Assembly (NCBI GenBank): GCA_017404205.1
Contig: JAFRCV010000011.1
Coordinates: 1 to 60,647, forward strand
Length of the DNA: 60,647 bases
Reading direction: 5' to 3'
From: Erysipelotrichaceae bacterium
GTDB taxonomy: Bacteria > Bacillota_I > Bacilli_A > Erysipelotrichales > Erysipelotrichaceae
Part shown: in pieces, positions 24,913 through 35,214 of the stretch
How the letters are laid out: each line of letters opens with the position of its first letter
Numbering within the stretch: position 1 is the stretch's first letter
Made by a program: the position numbers and the translations under genes
The notes under the pieces: model-generated
Told to the model about the DNA's origin: nothing
Database searches by the model: none
The model's input: only the letters and a program-made list of their open reading frames with translations

Positions 24913-25701
24913 TTATTTCTCAATAAACATAATATTTAAATCAACTTCTTTTTCTATGCCTGGAACTTCCCCACTATCACTATATTGCCATATAAAGAAT
25001 GGGTATTTACAATCGGGCTTATCATAATATTGGGCGTACCATAATTTGTATTCTTTTAATAATTCCATATCATAATAGTCATTCAATAATACACCATTGG
25101 CATATAAAGCTACATCATCATATTCTTCTTTAATGGTTTTGAAAAAGGCAATAGCGTTTTTGGTGCATTGTTCCTTAGTGATTTCATCACTTCTGGCCTC
25201 ATCATGGTCTATGTTTTCAAAATCGTAAACAATTGGCAAATCAAGTTGCCTTCCATGTAGTATATTTAACAGATATTTTGCTTCTTCTATTGCTTCTTCT
25301 TCATTGATAGCTTGCGAAAATAAATATACGCCAACTAACAAGTCGTTTTCTTTGGCATTTGTATAATTGATATTGAAATAGCTATCTGTATGTAGATAAC
25401 CTTCAGAATAGCCACGCCATGCAGCACGCATATAGACAAAATCAATGCCACTTAATTTAACTGCTTTAAAATCAATAATATGATTATGCTCAGAAACGTC
25501 TATGCCAGCAATGCTTGTATAATTTTGATCTTCATATGATAAATAATCTTTTCGATGTATTAAATCATAATTATAAATATCATCACTTTCTTCAATTGTT
25601 CCATGATCAACTCTTTTAGTATTAATCACTATTAAAACAATTATTAATAAAATGATAAATGGCAAAAATAATAGATATTTAAGAAATCTTTTTTTCATCA
25701 A
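24913..25701 (-). CDS. Membrane-anchored GH25 lysozyme
   Basis: A 262-aa protein with a basic start, one membrane helix (about residues 10-27) and a GH25 muramidase domain from about residue 64. IAGIDVSEHNHIIDF carries the first catalytic Asp, and LPIVYDFENIDHDEA carries the DxE pair. WYAQYYDKPDC and FIWQYSDSGEVPGIEKEVDLN are also family motifs. It should cut the glycan backbone of peptidoglycan outside the membrane. It overlaps the end of the upstream gene by 23 bases, so the two are probably co-transcribed. Confidence 0.94.
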   Translation of the reverse strand: MMKKRFLKYLLFLPFIILLIIVLIVINTKRVDHGTIEESDDIYNYDLIHRKDYLSYEDQNYTSIAGIDVSEHNHIIDFKAVKLSGIDFVYMRAAWRGYSEGYLHTDSYFNINYTNAKENDLLVGVYLFSQAINEEEAIEEAKYLLNILHGRQLDLPIVYDFENIDHDEARSDEITKEQCTKNAIAFFKTIKEEYDDVALYANGVLLNDYYDMELLKEYKLWYAQYYDKPDCKYPFFIWQYSDSGEVPGIEKEVDLNIMFIEK

Positions 25702-26143
25702 ATTTTAATTCAATTTTATTGGCAATTTCTTCAAGCTTTACTTGTGCATCTAAATTACTTAAACGATACTCTTTATCATCATGAGTGTAAAAATCAAAGA
25801 TGACATCAGCTTCATGAGTATAATATTCCAACAACTCTTTCATATATGTTGAAGTTTGAAAATAATTCTTTGTTCCATACAATTCAAAAACAGTAATGAA
25901 TCTTTCTTGGTTGGTTTTGCTGCCATCAAAATCATAAATAACTGTTTTGTTGATGTCTTTTAAATAATCTTTTATTTCAGGATCAGAAAACAAGTAACGG
26001 ATGAAACCGTAATTATCTTCTTTAAATAAAGAAACAACTGAAACTTTAATATATAAAACGACATCTAAAGGTAAAGATGCCATATCTTCTTCATTTGGTT
26101 TAAAATCAATCATTTGTCTTAAAGACATTTCTTTATATAACAT
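25679..26143 (-). CDS. Conserved protein of unknown function
   Basis: A 154-aa soluble, acidic protein without signal peptide or membrane segment. Mixed alpha/beta composition is suggested by PLDVVLYIKVSVV and KTVIYDFDG. No family motif is recognised. It lies 7 bases downstream of feoB on the same strand, and its end overlaps the lysozyme gene. The frame is long, has sensible codon use and fits the operon, so it is likely real. Confidence 0.65.
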   Translation of the reverse strand: MLYKEMSLRQMIDFKPNEEDMASLPLDVVLYIKVSVVSLFKEDNYGFIRYLFSDPEIKDYLKDINKTVIYDFDGSKTNQERFITVFELYGTKNYFQTSTYMKELLEYYTHEADVIFDFYTHDDKEYRLSNLDAQVKLEEIANKIELKFDEKKIS

Positions 26144-26150
26144 AGAATAA

Positions 26151-28490
26151 TTATATTATAAAATTCAAAATTGAATATAATAGGAAACTGCAAATCCAAG
26201 CTACTACGCATTGTAAGATAACAACATTAATTGCCCACTTTAATCCCAATTCTCTTTTTATAGATGCTATAGCGGCAACGCAAGGTGTATATAATAAACA
26301 GAAAACTAATAATGATAATGCAGCCGATGTGTTCAGTGTAGCTTGTAGGTTTGAAATGGAACCATACAATAAGGACAATGTTGAAACAACTGATTCTTTA
26401 GCTAAGAAACCTGTTATAAGAGCTGTCACACTTTGCCAATTGCCAAAGCCACATGGTTTAAATAATGGTGCCAATATTCCAGCAATATTTGCTAGTATTG
26501 ATTCTTCAGGATTAGTCACCATTGTTAGACCAAATGAGAATCTTTGTAAGAACCATATTATGATTGTGGCAAGAAAGATAATTGTAAAGGCTCTTTGTAA
26601 GAAATCTTTAGCTTTTTCCCATAATAAGTGTCCAACATTTTTTGGATTTGGGAGTCGATAATTTGGCAATTCCATTACAAAAGGAACAGCTTCTCCTTTA
26701 AATAGTGTATTTTTAAATATTAAGGCAATTAGTATTGCCACAATTATTCCTAGAACATATAAACCAATCATAACTAGTGCTTTGTGTTTAGGGAAGAAAG
26801 CATCACAAAGGAAAGCATAGATTGGAAGTTTTGCGCTACATGACATAAAGGGTGTCAAAAGAATTGTCATTTTTCTATCTCTTTGCGATGGCATAGTTCT
26901 TGCTGACATTACAGCAGGAACACTACAGCCAAAGCCAATAAGCATTGGTACGATACTTCTACCAGATAAGCCAATCTTTCTTAATAATTTATCCATAAAG
27001 AAGGCAACTCTAGCCATATAGCCGCTATCTTCAAGTATTGATAAAAAGAAAAACAACACAACAACAATCGGAATAAAACTTAATACTGAACCTACACCGC
27101 CAAATATACCTTCGATTATTAAAGATCTTAAGACAACTGATACATTAGTCTTGATTAATAATTCTTCAGTCAATGTTCCAAGTGCTGTAATGCCTTGTTC
27201 TAATAGATCTTGTAAGAAACCACCAATTACTTCAAATGTTAAAAAGAAGACAAGACCCATAATAGCGATAAATACTGGAAGAGCTGTCCACTTGCCAGTA
27301 AGTATCTTATCTATCTTACTAGAACGTATGCTTTCTTTGCTTTCGTTTGGTTTTACTACTGTATCAATGGTAGCTTTTTTGATAAAGCTATAGCGCATAT
27401 CAGCAATCGCTGCGGCTTTATCTAATTTAGATTCATTTTCCATTTGGCTTACTAAATGTTCTAATGTTTCTTTTTCATTTTGATCTAGATCAAGTTTATC
27501 AATAATTAGCCTATCGCCTTCAGCACATTTAGTGGCACAAAAGCGAAGCGGCAAATCATATTTTTGACAATGATCTTCAATGATGGACATAATGGCATGT
27601 AAACATCTATGAATAGCACCACCTCTTTCAGAATCATTACAATAATCTTGTTTGATTGGCTTTTCTTGATATTTAGCAACATGAATGGCGTGCTCAATTA
27701 ATTCATCCACACCTTGATTCTTACTTGCGGAAATAGGTACAACCGGAATTCCTAAATATGATTCAAGACCATTGATATCAATATAACCATTATTGTTTTC
27801 AATCTCATCCATCATATTTAAAGCTAACACCATAGGAATATCCATTTCCAAAAGCTGCATTGTTAAATATAAACCTCTTTCAATTGATGTTGCGTCAATA
27901 ATATTGATTATGCCTTTTGGTTTTTCATCTAATACAAAATTTCTTGAGATTAATTCTTCATTTGTATATGGCGACATCGAATAGATTCCTGGCAAGTCAA
28001 CAACTAATGTATTTGGATGATTTTTAATAACACCATCTTTTCTATCAACAGTAACACCAGGGAAATTTCCTACATGCTGATTAGAACCTGTCAATTGATT
28101 AAATAAGGTTGTTTTGCCGGCGTTTTGTTGTCCAACAAGCGCAAATGTTAAAACAGTATCGTCACTAAGCGGCTTTTCTGTTTTCTTATCGTGAAATTTT
28201 CCATATTCGCCAAGTCCTGGGTGATCGGTATTTCTTTTTATATTTCTGTTTTCTATTTTTTCTTCATAATCTTCGATTTCAATTTGAGCGGCATCATCTT
28301 TTCTTAATGTTAAAGAATAGCCGTTGATTTGAAATTCAATTGGATCACCCATTGGAGCATATTTTATTAATTTGATATGGGCATCAGGAATAAGTCCCAT
28401 ATCTAATAAATGTTGTCTAGTTGCGCCTTCACCATTAATTTTTAAAATAGTTGCGCTTTTTGAAATTTCTAACTCATTTAATGTTTTCAT
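26151..28490 (-). CDS. feoB: FeoA-FeoB fusion, ferrous iron transporter
   Basis: A 779-aa protein. Residues about 1-75 are a FeoA SH3-like domain (LLDMGLIPDAHIKLIKYAPMG, INGYSLTLRKDDA). A G domain then has P-loop GQQNAGKTT (residues 120-128), switch region NFPGVTVDRK, DLPGIYSM and NMMD. The C-terminal half has the FeoB membrane core with GFGCSVPAVMSARTM and CSAKLPIY gates. It imports Fe2+. FeoA and FeoB are normally separate proteins, and here they are joined through a linker of about 45 residues. No FeoC or Fur box is recognised. Confidence 0.95.
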   Translation of the reverse strand: MKTLNELEISKSATILKINGEGATRQHLLDMGLIPDAHIKLIKYAPMGDPIEFQINGYSLTLRKDDAAQIEIEDYEEKIENRNIKRNTDHPGLGEYGKFHDKKTEKPLSDDTVLTFALVGQQNAGKTTLFNQLTGSNQHVGNFPGVTVDRKDGVIKNHPNTLVVDLPGIYSMSPYTNEELISRNFVLDEKPKGIINIIDATSIERGLYLTMQLLEMDIPMVLALNMMDEIENNNGYIDINGLESYLGIPVVPISASKNQGVDELIEHAIHVAKYQEKPIKQDYCNDSERGGAIHRCLHAIMSIIEDHCQKYDLPLRFCATKCAEGDRLIIDKLDLDQNEKETLEHLVSQMENESKLDKAAAIADMRYSFIKKATIDTVVKPNESKESIRSSKIDKILTGKWTALPVFIAIMGLVFFLTFEVIGGFLQDLLEQGITALGTLTEELLIKTNVSVVLRSLIIEGIFGGVGSVLSFIPIVVVLFFFLSILEDSGYMARVAFFMDKLLRKIGLSGRSIVPMLIGFGCSVPAVMSARTMPSQRDRKMTILLTPFMSCSAKLPIYAFLCDAFFPKHKALVMIGLYVLGIIVAILIALIFKNTLFKGEAVPFVMELPNYRLPNPKNVGHLLWEKAKDFLQRAFTIIFLATIIIWFLQRFSFGLTMVTNPEESILANIAGILAPLFKPCGFGNWQSVTALITGFLAKESVVSTLSLLYGSISNLQATLNTSAALSLLVFCLLYTPCVAAIASIKRELGLKWAINVVILQCVVAWICSFLLYSILNFII

Positions 28491-28498
28491 AATACCGC

Positions 28499-29173
28499 CT
28501 ATATATTTTCTATTTGCCAGTCTATTTCTTTTAGATTATTCTTTTTTAAAAAACTATTTGTCTTTGAGAATGGCTTAGAACCAAAAAAGCCATTATAAGC
28601 ACTAAGTGGTGAAGGGTGAGCTGATTCAATAATTAAATGCTTAGGATTATTTATTAGGTTTTTCTTATTTCTAGCATTTCTTCCCCATAGTATAAAGACA
28701 ACAGGAACATCTTTATTATTTAAAGACGCTATTATTTTATCAGTTAATATTTCCCAACCTTTCCCAGAATGTGAATTGGCTTTATGTTGTTCAACGGTTA
28801 AAACAGTGTTTAATAATAGGACACCTTGCGATGCCCATTTTATTAAATATCCATTATTTGGTATATAGCAATTTAAATCATTTTTTAATTCTTTATAAAT
28901 GTTTTCTAAAGATGGTGGAATTTTAACTCCTTTGTTTACAGAAAAAGATAACCCATGAGCTTGATTTTCTTCATGATAGGGGTCTTGTCCAAGTATCACA
29001 ACCTTTACATCTTTATAAGGTGTTAATCTTAGTGCACTATAAATATTTTTAGCTAAGGGATAGATGGTTTTACTTTTATATTCTTCATCTAAAAAAGATC
29101 TGAGTTTTAGGTAATAATCTTTCTCAAATTCTTTTTCTAATATTTGATCCCAATCGTTGCCAATGAGCTTCAT
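28499..29173 (-). CDS. ung: Uracil-DNA glycosylase
   Basis: A 224-aa family 1 UDG that removes uracil from DNA. The water-activating motif GQDPYH is at about residues 61-66, with LLNTVLTVE in the middle. The DNA-intercalating loop [17 protein letters not shown] is complete at about 186-202. Length is normal. It diverges from uvrA with only 39 bases between starts, so the two repair genes may share control. Confidence 0.97.
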   Translation of the reverse strand: MKLIGNDWDQILEKEFEKDYYLKLRSFLDEEYKSKTIYPLAKNIYSALRLTPYKDVKVVILGQDPYHEENQAHGLSFSVNKGVKIPPSLENIYKELKNDLNCYIPNNGYLIKWASQGVLLLNTVLTVEQHKANSHSGKGWEILTDKIIASLNNKDVPVVFILWGRNARNKKNLINNPKHLIIESAHPSPLSAYNGFFGSKPFSKTNSFLKKNNLKEIDWQIENI

Positions 29174-29212
29174 AAGTATATTTTAGACTAAAAAAAGAGT
29201 AAAATAAATTAC

Positions 29213-32047
29213 ATGGAAAATAATGAAATTATTATAAAGGGAGCACGTGTCAATAATCTGAAAAATATTGACATAACTATTCCTCGCAATAAATTAGTAG
29301 TCATGACTGGATTATCTGGTTCGGGCAAGACTTCTTTGGCGTTTGATACTATCTATGCAGAAGGCCAAAGAAGATATATTGAATCTTTAAGTTCTTATGC
29401 TAGACAGTTTTTAGGTGGCATTGAAAAGCCTGATGTTGATTTAATTGAAGGATTATCACCTTCAATTGCGATAGACCAAAAAACTACCAGCAACAATCCA
29501 CGTTCTACAGTTGGTACAATAACAGAAATATATGATTATTTAAGGCTTTTATATGCCAGATGTGGAATAGCTTATTGTCCAAATCACAATGAGCCAATTG
29601 AAGCTATGACTGTACCTACAATGGTAAAAAAAGTATTGTCTTATCCTACAAATAGTCGTATAGAAATTTTAGCTAATGCAGTCATTGATAAAAAGGGCAG
29701 CTTTAAAGATTATTTTGAAAATTTAAAGAAAGATGGTTTTTTAAGATTATATGTTGATGGCGAAAATAGAACATTAGATGAAGAAATAAATCTTGATAAG
29801 AATAAAAGACATAATATTGATATTGTCATCGATAGAATAGTTGTAAAAGAAGGAATCGAAACACGTTTAACAGATTCTATTGAATTGGCTTTAAAAATGG
29901 CAGATGGAACTTGTGTAATTAAAAATGGTGAGGAAAAAGAATTGTTGTCAAGCCATTTTGCCTGTCCAAAATGTGGTTTTACAATTCCTCGTCTTGAGCC
30001 AAGACTTTTCTCATTTAATTCACCGCTTGGAGCTTGTCCAAATTGTAAAGGGTTAGGTGTAACGCTAGAGGTTGATTTAGATTATTTAATGCCTGATAAA
30101 TCACTAAGCATAAGAGATGGTGGCATTCGTTTTTATAAAAACATTGTCGATACGCCTAATATTGAATGGCAAAATTTTTCTGCTTTATTAAAACATTATA
30201 AAATTTCTATCGATAAGCCATTAAACAAGATGTCTAAAAAAGAAATGGATATTATTTTATATGGTTCAAATGAACCAATTAAATATGAAATACATTCAGC
30301 CGGTGGAACTAAATATTCTAAGAATACTTATATTGAGGGTGTAAAAACACTAATTGAAAGAAGATATGAAGAAACCACAAGCCGTCTATCTAAAGAATGG
30401 TATTACTCTTATATGAGTGAATCAGTATGCGAAAAATGTCATGGTGCCAGACTTTCTGAACAAGTTTTAGCAGTTAGAGTTGGTGGCAAAAACATTTATG
30501 AATTTACCAAGATGTCGATTGTCGAAGCATATGACTTTGTGGAGAATTTAAAGCTTACAAAGTCTCAACAAGAAATAGCTAAAATACTATTAGAAGAATT
30601 GAAATCACGATTGAAATTCTTATTGGATGTTGGTCTTGAATATTTGACACTTGATAGAATGGCAGGAAGTTTGTCTGGTGGTGAAGCTCAAAGAATTAGG
30701 TTAGCTACACAGATCGGTTCAGCTTTGACAGGAGTTTTATATGTATTAGATGAACCTTCAATAGGCTTGCATCAAAAAGATAATGCTAAATTAATCAAAA
30801 CTCTAAAAAGAATGCGTGATTTAGGCAATACAGTAATTGTTGTTGAACATGATGAAGAAACAATGATGGAAAGTGATTATATTGCCGATATTGGCCCTGG
30901 TGCTGGGAAGGATGGCGGAAATGTTGTCTTTTTTGGAACACCAGAAGAAATATTAAAATGCGATAAATCAATTACCGGTCAATATCTAAGCGGTAAGAAA
31001 GTTATACCTATCCCAAGTTCAAGAAGAAAGGGAACTGGCAAATCAATTAAAATTATTGGTGCCAAAGAACATAATTTAAAGAATATTGATGTTGAATTTC
31101 CACTAGGCAAGCTAATATGTGTAACGGGTGTTTCTGGAAGTGGCAAATCAACACTGGTCAATGACATCTTAGCTAATGGTGTAATGAAGAATTTAAATCG
31201 TGTGCGAATTAAAACTGGCAAACATGATCGCATTGTCGGTTTAAACAATATTGATAAGATTGTATCTATAGATCAAGATCCAATTGGTAGAACTCCAAGA
31301 AGTAATCCTGCTACTTATACTGGTGTTTTTGATGATATTAGAGATGTTTTTGCCAATTGTCCAGATGCTAAAGAAAGAGGCTACAATAAAAGTCGTTTCT
31401 CTTTTAATGTTCCTGGAGGAAGATGTGAAGCATGTGACGGCGATGGTGTTAAAAGAATATCAATGTTATTTGTTCCTGATGTTTATGTTGAATGTGAAGA
31501 GTGTGGTGGTAAACGCTACAATAAAGAAACACTAGAAGTCAAATATCGCGATAAAAGTATTTATGATATTTTAAAGATGAATGTCAAAGAAGCTTTGGAA
31601 TTCTTTAAGAATCACACAAAGATTAAAGATAAAATTCAAACTTTATATGATGTTGGTTTAGGTTATATTGAGCTTGGTCAAAGTGCTACAACTTTATCTG
31701 GTGGTGAAGCCCAAAGAGTAAAACTCGCAAGTGAACTTCAAAAGAAAGCTACAGGCAAAACATTATTTATTCTTGATGAACCAACAACAGGCTTGCATAG
31801 TGAAGATGTTTCTAAATTAATTAAAATACTAAATCGTATTGTCGAAAATGGCGATACTGTAGTTGTAATTGAACATAATTTAGATGTTATTAAATGTGCA
31901 GACTGGATAATTGATTTAGGACCAGATGGTGGAGAAAATGGTGGAACTATTGTTGGTGTTGGTACACCTGAAGATATAGTTAAGAATAAAGATAGTTATA
32001 CTGGACAATATTTAAAGAAGGTATTGAAGAATGTTAGAACTAAATAA
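29213..32047 (+). CDS. uvrA: Excinuclease ABC subunit A
   Basis: A 944-aa nucleotide-excision-repair damage sensor. Two ABC modules are present: Walker A GLSGSGKTS near residue 34 and GVSGSGKST near residue 643. Signature LSGGEAQR occurs twice, and Walker B LDEPS/LDEPT twice. Zinc modules CPKCGF ... CPNCKG and CEACDGDGV ... CEECGG are intact. Full length for the family. No uvrB is in the window. hprK starts inside its last codons (17-base overlap), so the two are translated together. Confidence 0.98.
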   Translation: MENNEIIIKGARVNNLKNIDITIPRNKLVVMTGLSGSGKTSLAFDTIYAEGQRRYIESLSSYARQFLGGIEKPDVDLIEGLSPSIAIDQKTTSNNPRSTVGTITEIYDYLRLLYARCGIAYCPNHNEPIEAMTVPTMVKKVLSYPTNSRIEILANAVIDKKGSFKDYFENLKKDGFLRLYVDGENRTLDEEINLDKNKRHNIDIVIDRIVVKEGIETRLTDSIELALKMADGTCVIKNGEEKELLSSHFACPKCGFTIPRLEPRLFSFNSPLGACPNCKGLGVTLEVDLDYLMPDKSLSIRDGGIRFYKNIVDTPNIEWQNFSALLKHYKISIDKPLNKMSKKEMDIILYGSNEPIKYEIHSAGGTKYSKNTYIEGVKTLIERRYEETTSRLSKEWYYSYMSESVCEKCHGARLSEQVLAVRVGGKNIYEFTKMSIVEAYDFVENLKLTKSQQEIAKILLEELKSRLKFLLDVGLEYLTLDRMAGSLSGGEAQRIRLATQIGSALTGVLYVLDEPSIGLHQKDNAKLIKTLKRMRDLGNTVIVVEHDEETMMESDYIADIGPGAGKDGGNVVFFGTPEEILKCDKSITGQYLSGKKVIPIPSSRRKGTGKSIKIIGAKEHNLKNIDVEFPLGKLICVTGVSGSGKSTLVNDILANGVMKNLNRVRIKTGKHDRIVGLNNIDKIVSIDQDPIGRTPRSNPATYTGVFDDIRDVFANCPDAKERGYNKSRFSFNVPGGRCEACDGDGVKRISMLFVPDVYVECEECGGKRYNKETLEVKYRDKSIYDILKMNVKEALEFFKNHTKIKDKIQTLYDVGLGYIELGQSATTLSGGEAQRVKLASELQKKATGKTLFILDEPTTGLHSEDVSKLIKILNRIVENGDTVVVIEHNLDVIKCADWIIDLGPDGGENGGTIVGVGTPEDIVKNKDSYTGQYLKKVLKNVRTK

Positions 32048-32972
32048 ACAAGTAAGCGTAAGAAAAATTAAAGAAGCCTTTAATCTTATACAGGTGTGTG
32101 GAGATGATTCATCTTTGGATAGATGGACTATTGCACCCGATATTAATAGGCCTGGTCTAGAACTTTCTGGCTATCGTGAAGAATCAGAATTAAAGAGAAT
32201 TGTTGTCATTGGTAAAAAGGAACATACATATTTAGATACCTTAGATTATTTTACCCAAAGAGATCGTTTTGGATTCTTAACCGATAGTTATACACCTTGT
32301 ATAATCATTACAGCTGGAAGAAAGACGCCACCTGCTTTAATGGATGTCGCAAGAGAAAAGAATTTCCCTGTATTTGAATATGAGGGAGAGACTTATCGTT
32401 TTACAAGTGATTTGACAGCTTTTTTATCTAAACATTTAGCACCAAGTGAATATGTCAATGGTGGATTAATGAGCATTTATGGCGTTGGTGTTGCCATCAT
32501 GGGAAAAAGTGGAATTGGTAAATCAGAATTACAATTAGACTTAATTAAAAGAGGACATATTTTTGTTGCTGATGACATTATTGATGTTTCTAAAATAAAT
32601 AATGAACTTTTTGGGCAAGCTCCAGATAATTTAAAAAGAATGCTTGAAGTAAGAGGACTTGGAGTAATAGATGTATGCACAATGTTTGGTGGATATTGTT
32701 ATCTTCAATCATGCCCAATTGAGATGATTGTTAAATTAATTAAATATGAAGATTATCAAAAATCTAATCCTGATCGTTTAAATCCACTAGAAAACTCAAT
32801 AGATATTCTAGGTGTTAATAAGCCAATTATTGAAATACCTATAACTGAAGGTAAATTAGTATCAACAATTATTGAAACAGCTGTATCAAAACATATTGTT
32901 TCTAAACAAGGAATCGATACTAATGAAGAATTTAAACAACGTATATACGATGAAATAAAAAATAAGAGGTAA
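32031..32972 (+). CDS. hprK: HPr kinase/phosphorylase
   Basis: A 313-aa bifunctional enzyme that phosphorylates HPr on Ser46 with ATP or PPi and removes that phosphate by phosphorolysis, giving PPi. The P-loop GKSGIGKSE is at about residues 157-165, followed by the HPrK signature segment LEVRGLGVIDV (about 203-213). It belongs to uvrA-hprK-lgt::ppaX. The PPi it generates would be removed by the phosphatase domain of the next gene. Its presence implies CcpA-type carbon control. Confidence 0.96.
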   Translation: MLELNKQVSVRKIKEAFNLIQVCGDDSSLDRWTIAPDINRPGLELSGYREESELKRIVVIGKKEHTYLDTLDYFTQRDRFGFLTDSYTPCIIITAGRKTPPALMDVAREKNFPVFEYEGETYRFTSDLTAFLSKHLAPSEYVNGGLMSIYGVGVAIMGKSGIGKSELQLDLIKRGHIFVADDIIDVSKINNELFGQAPDNLKRMLEVRGLGVIDVCTMFGGYCYLQSCPIEMIVKLIKYEDYQKSNPDRLNPLENSIDILGVNKPIIEIPITEGKLVSTIIETAVSKHIVSKQGIDTNEEFKQRIYDEIKNKR

Positions 32973-32977
32973 ACAAG

Positions 32978-34438
32978 ATGAGTTTTTTTCCAAATAGAAC
33001 AACTTTTTTACAAATCGGTCCCATATCAATACAATGGTATGCGATATTGATTATTACTGGCGCTTTTATCGCCTATTATTTCGCAAAAAGAAATCTTAAA
33101 TCATATCGTAATATTGATGTTGATGATTTCTTTGATGATTCTTTCTTATGCTTATTATGGGGAGGAATTATTGGCGCAAGATTATGGTTTTGTTTATTCT
33201 ATAATTTTGATTATTATTTTTCTCATCCAATTGACATCATTAAAATATGGGATGGTGGATTAGCTTTTCATGGTGGTGCTGTTGGTGGCGTATTAGCGAC
33301 TTTCTTTTTATGTAAAAAAAGAAATGTATCATTTATTAAATATCTAGATGCAATTGCACCAACCGTATTAATTGGTCAAGCCGTTGGCAGATGGGGCAAT
33401 TTTATCAACCAAGAATGCCATGGTAGTGCAGTTACAGCTGATTATTTCAAAGGCCCTTTAGCTTTAATTAGAGATGGCATGCTGATAAATGGCGTGTACT
33501 ACAAACCATTATTCTTTTATGAATCGATGTTGTGCTTATTAGGATTTATTTTAATAAATTTCTTAGTTAGAAAATTTCAAAGTAGAAGAGGTGAAGCGCT
33601 TGGGGCTTATTTAATATGGTATGGAATTATTAGATTCTTTATTGAAGGAGATCGTACTGATTCATTATTAATTGGCTCATTAAAGACTGCACAAGTTACT
33701 TCAATTATCTTTGTTGTCGTTGGATTATTCTTTTATTTTGCTATACAAGAAAAAATATTTAAAAAGAAATTACCAACAATTGTTTTTGATTTAGATGGCA
33801 CTTTACAAGATTCAACTGGTCCAATTATTGAAAGTTTTAAAGCTGTTTTTGAAAAATACGGCAAATTAGAAGATTTTACTGCACAAAGACAAATGGAAGT
33901 ACTTGGCCCACCTTTAAAAGACATGATGTTAAAATATTTTCCAAATGAAAATCCTGATGAGTTAATAGAATTTTATCGTCAAATAAATAATGATGAATTA
34001 AGAAGAACTTTAAAACCAATTGAACATGCAGTTGAAGTTGTAAGTGAACTTAGAAAACAAGGCTACCGTTTAGCTATTTTAACTACAAGAGCTAGACCTT
34101 CAACAATAGAGTGTTTGAAGATTTGTGGTTTTAAAGATGATGACTTTGAAGGAATAATAACTTTGGATGATGTTAAGAATACAAAACCAGATCCTGAGGG
34201 CATTTTTAAAGTTATAAAAGAACATAAGATGAATAGCGCTGATGTGATTGTTGTAGGTGATAGTATCGCTGATGTTAAGGCTGGTAAAGCTTATGGCGCA
34301 TATACAGTTGCCTATACTGTTTTAGAAGGCAAAAAAGAAGGAATCGAAAAAGAAAAGCCTAATCGTTTCATTACTGATTTAAATGAAATATTAGGTATCG
34401 TTAACGAAAAACATTATTTTACTTACAATTTGAAATAA
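32978..34438 (+). CDS. lgt: Fusion of prolipoprotein diacylglyceryl transferase (Lgt) and a PpaX-like HAD phosphatase
   Basis: A 486-aa two-part protein. Residues 1 to about 262 are a complete Lgt with about seven membrane segments, the signature GRWGNFINQE (about 137-147) and YGIIRFFIEGDRTD; it adds diacylglycerol to prolipoprotein cysteines. From about residue 268 a HAD phosphatase follows: motif I VFDLDGTLQDS (near 271), motif II ILTTRARPS, and motif III/IV VVGDSIADVKAGKAYG. The HAD part is closest to PpaX/Gph-type enzymes. In Bacillus subtilis hprK, lgt and ppaX are neighbours in this order, so this looks like a fusion within a conserved operon. Confidence 0.95.
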   Translation: MSFFPNRTTFLQIGPISIQWYAILIITGAFIAYYFAKRNLKSYRNIDVDDFFDDSFLCLLWGGIIGARLWFCLFYNFDYYFSHPIDIIKIWDGGLAFHGGAVGGVLATFFLCKKRNVSFIKYLDAIAPTVLIGQAVGRWGNFINQECHGSAVTADYFKGPLALIRDGMLINGVYYKPLFFYESMLCLLGFILINFLVRKFQSRRGEALGAYLIWYGIIRFFIEGDRTDSLLIGSLKTAQVTSIIFVVVGLFFYFAIQEKIFKKKLPTIVFDLDGTLQDSTGPIIESFKAVFEKYGKLEDFTAQRQMEVLGPPLKDMMLKYFPNENPDELIEFYRQINNDELRRTLKPIEHAVEVVSELRKQGYRLAILTTRARPSTIECLKICGFKDDDFEGIITLDDVKNTKPDPEGIFKVIKEHKMNSADVIVVGDSIADVKAGKAYGAYTVAYTVLEGKKEGIEKEKPNRFITDLNEILGIVNEKHYFTYNLK

Positions 34439-34489
34439 TGGTTTAAGAAAAAACTTTCTTAGAAAATTGTCATTAAAGTATCACAAATT

Positions 34490-34515
34490 GAATGTGCCTA
34501 AGGGCACATTCTTTT
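34490..34515 (+). terminator. Intrinsic terminator after the lgt fusion
   Basis: A 9-bp stem GAATGTGCC/GGCACATTC with a 4-base loop and TTTT. A TATAAT at 34517-34522 just after it may be the upp -10, without a clear -35. Confidence 0.82.
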
Positions 34516-34548
34516 GTATAATAAATACAGAAAATTGGAGGATAACAT

Positions 34549-35166
34549 ATGTTAACAGTATTTAATCATCCACTTATTACTCATAAGCTTGCGCTAATGA
34601 GAGATAAAAACACAAGCACAAAGGATTTTGCTCAACAACTTGATGAAATTGCCGGCTTAATGGCATTTGAAGTTTCAAGAGATTTACCTACAAAAGAAAA
34701 ACGTGTAGAGACACCTATGGGACCATGTGTTACAGAAGAATTAGCTAGTGATGTTGTATTAGTTCCAATTTTAAGAGCAGGACTTGGCATGGTTGATGGA
34801 ATCAGAGATTTGATTCCTACAGCTAAAGTTGGCTTTATTGGCATGTTTAGAAACGAAAAGACTTTGCAACCTAAAGAATATTTCGCTAAATTTCCTGATA
34901 TGTCAAACGCAACAGTAATGGTATTAGACCCAATGCTTGCAACAGGTGGATCAGCGAGTGCTGCTTTAACTAAAATAAAAGAACGAGGAGCTAAAAATAT
35001 TAAACTTGTTTGTTTAGTTGGTGTTCCAGAAGGCGTTAAAAGAATTGAAGAAGACCATCCAGATGTTGATATTTATTTGGCTGCACTAGATGAGAAATTA
35101 AATGAAATTGGTTATATCGTTCCAGGTTTAGGTGATGCTGGCGATAGAATCTTTGGCACAAAATAA
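34549..35166 (+). CDS. upp: Uracil phosphoribosyltransferase
   Basis: A 205-aa salvage enzyme that makes UMP from uracil and PRPP. The PRPP loop [15 protein letters not shown] is at about residues 127-141, and [16 protein letters not shown] and [13 protein letters not shown] at the C-terminus bind uracil. Length is typical. A GGAGG site precedes the ATG and terminators flank it on both sides, so it is a single-gene unit. Confidence 0.97.
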   Translation: MLTVFNHPLITHKLALMRDKNTSTKDFAQQLDEIAGLMAFEVSRDLPTKEKRVETPMGPCVTEELASDVVLVPILRAGLGMVDGIRDLIPTAKVGFIGMFRNEKTLQPKEYFAKFPDMSNATVMVLDPMLATGGSASAALTKIKERGAKNIKLVCLVGVPEGVKRIEEDHPDVDIYLAALDEKLNEIGYIVPGLGDAGDRIFGTK

Positions 35167-35169
35167 AAA

Positions 35170-35192
35170 GAGGAACATTGTTCCCTTTTTTA
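35170..35192 (+). terminator. Intrinsic terminator after upp
   Basis: A short GC-containing stem GGAAC/GTTCC with loop ATT and a T6 run. Confidence 0.7.
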
Positions 35193-35214
35193 TGTTATAG
35201 AAAGAGGAAAATAT

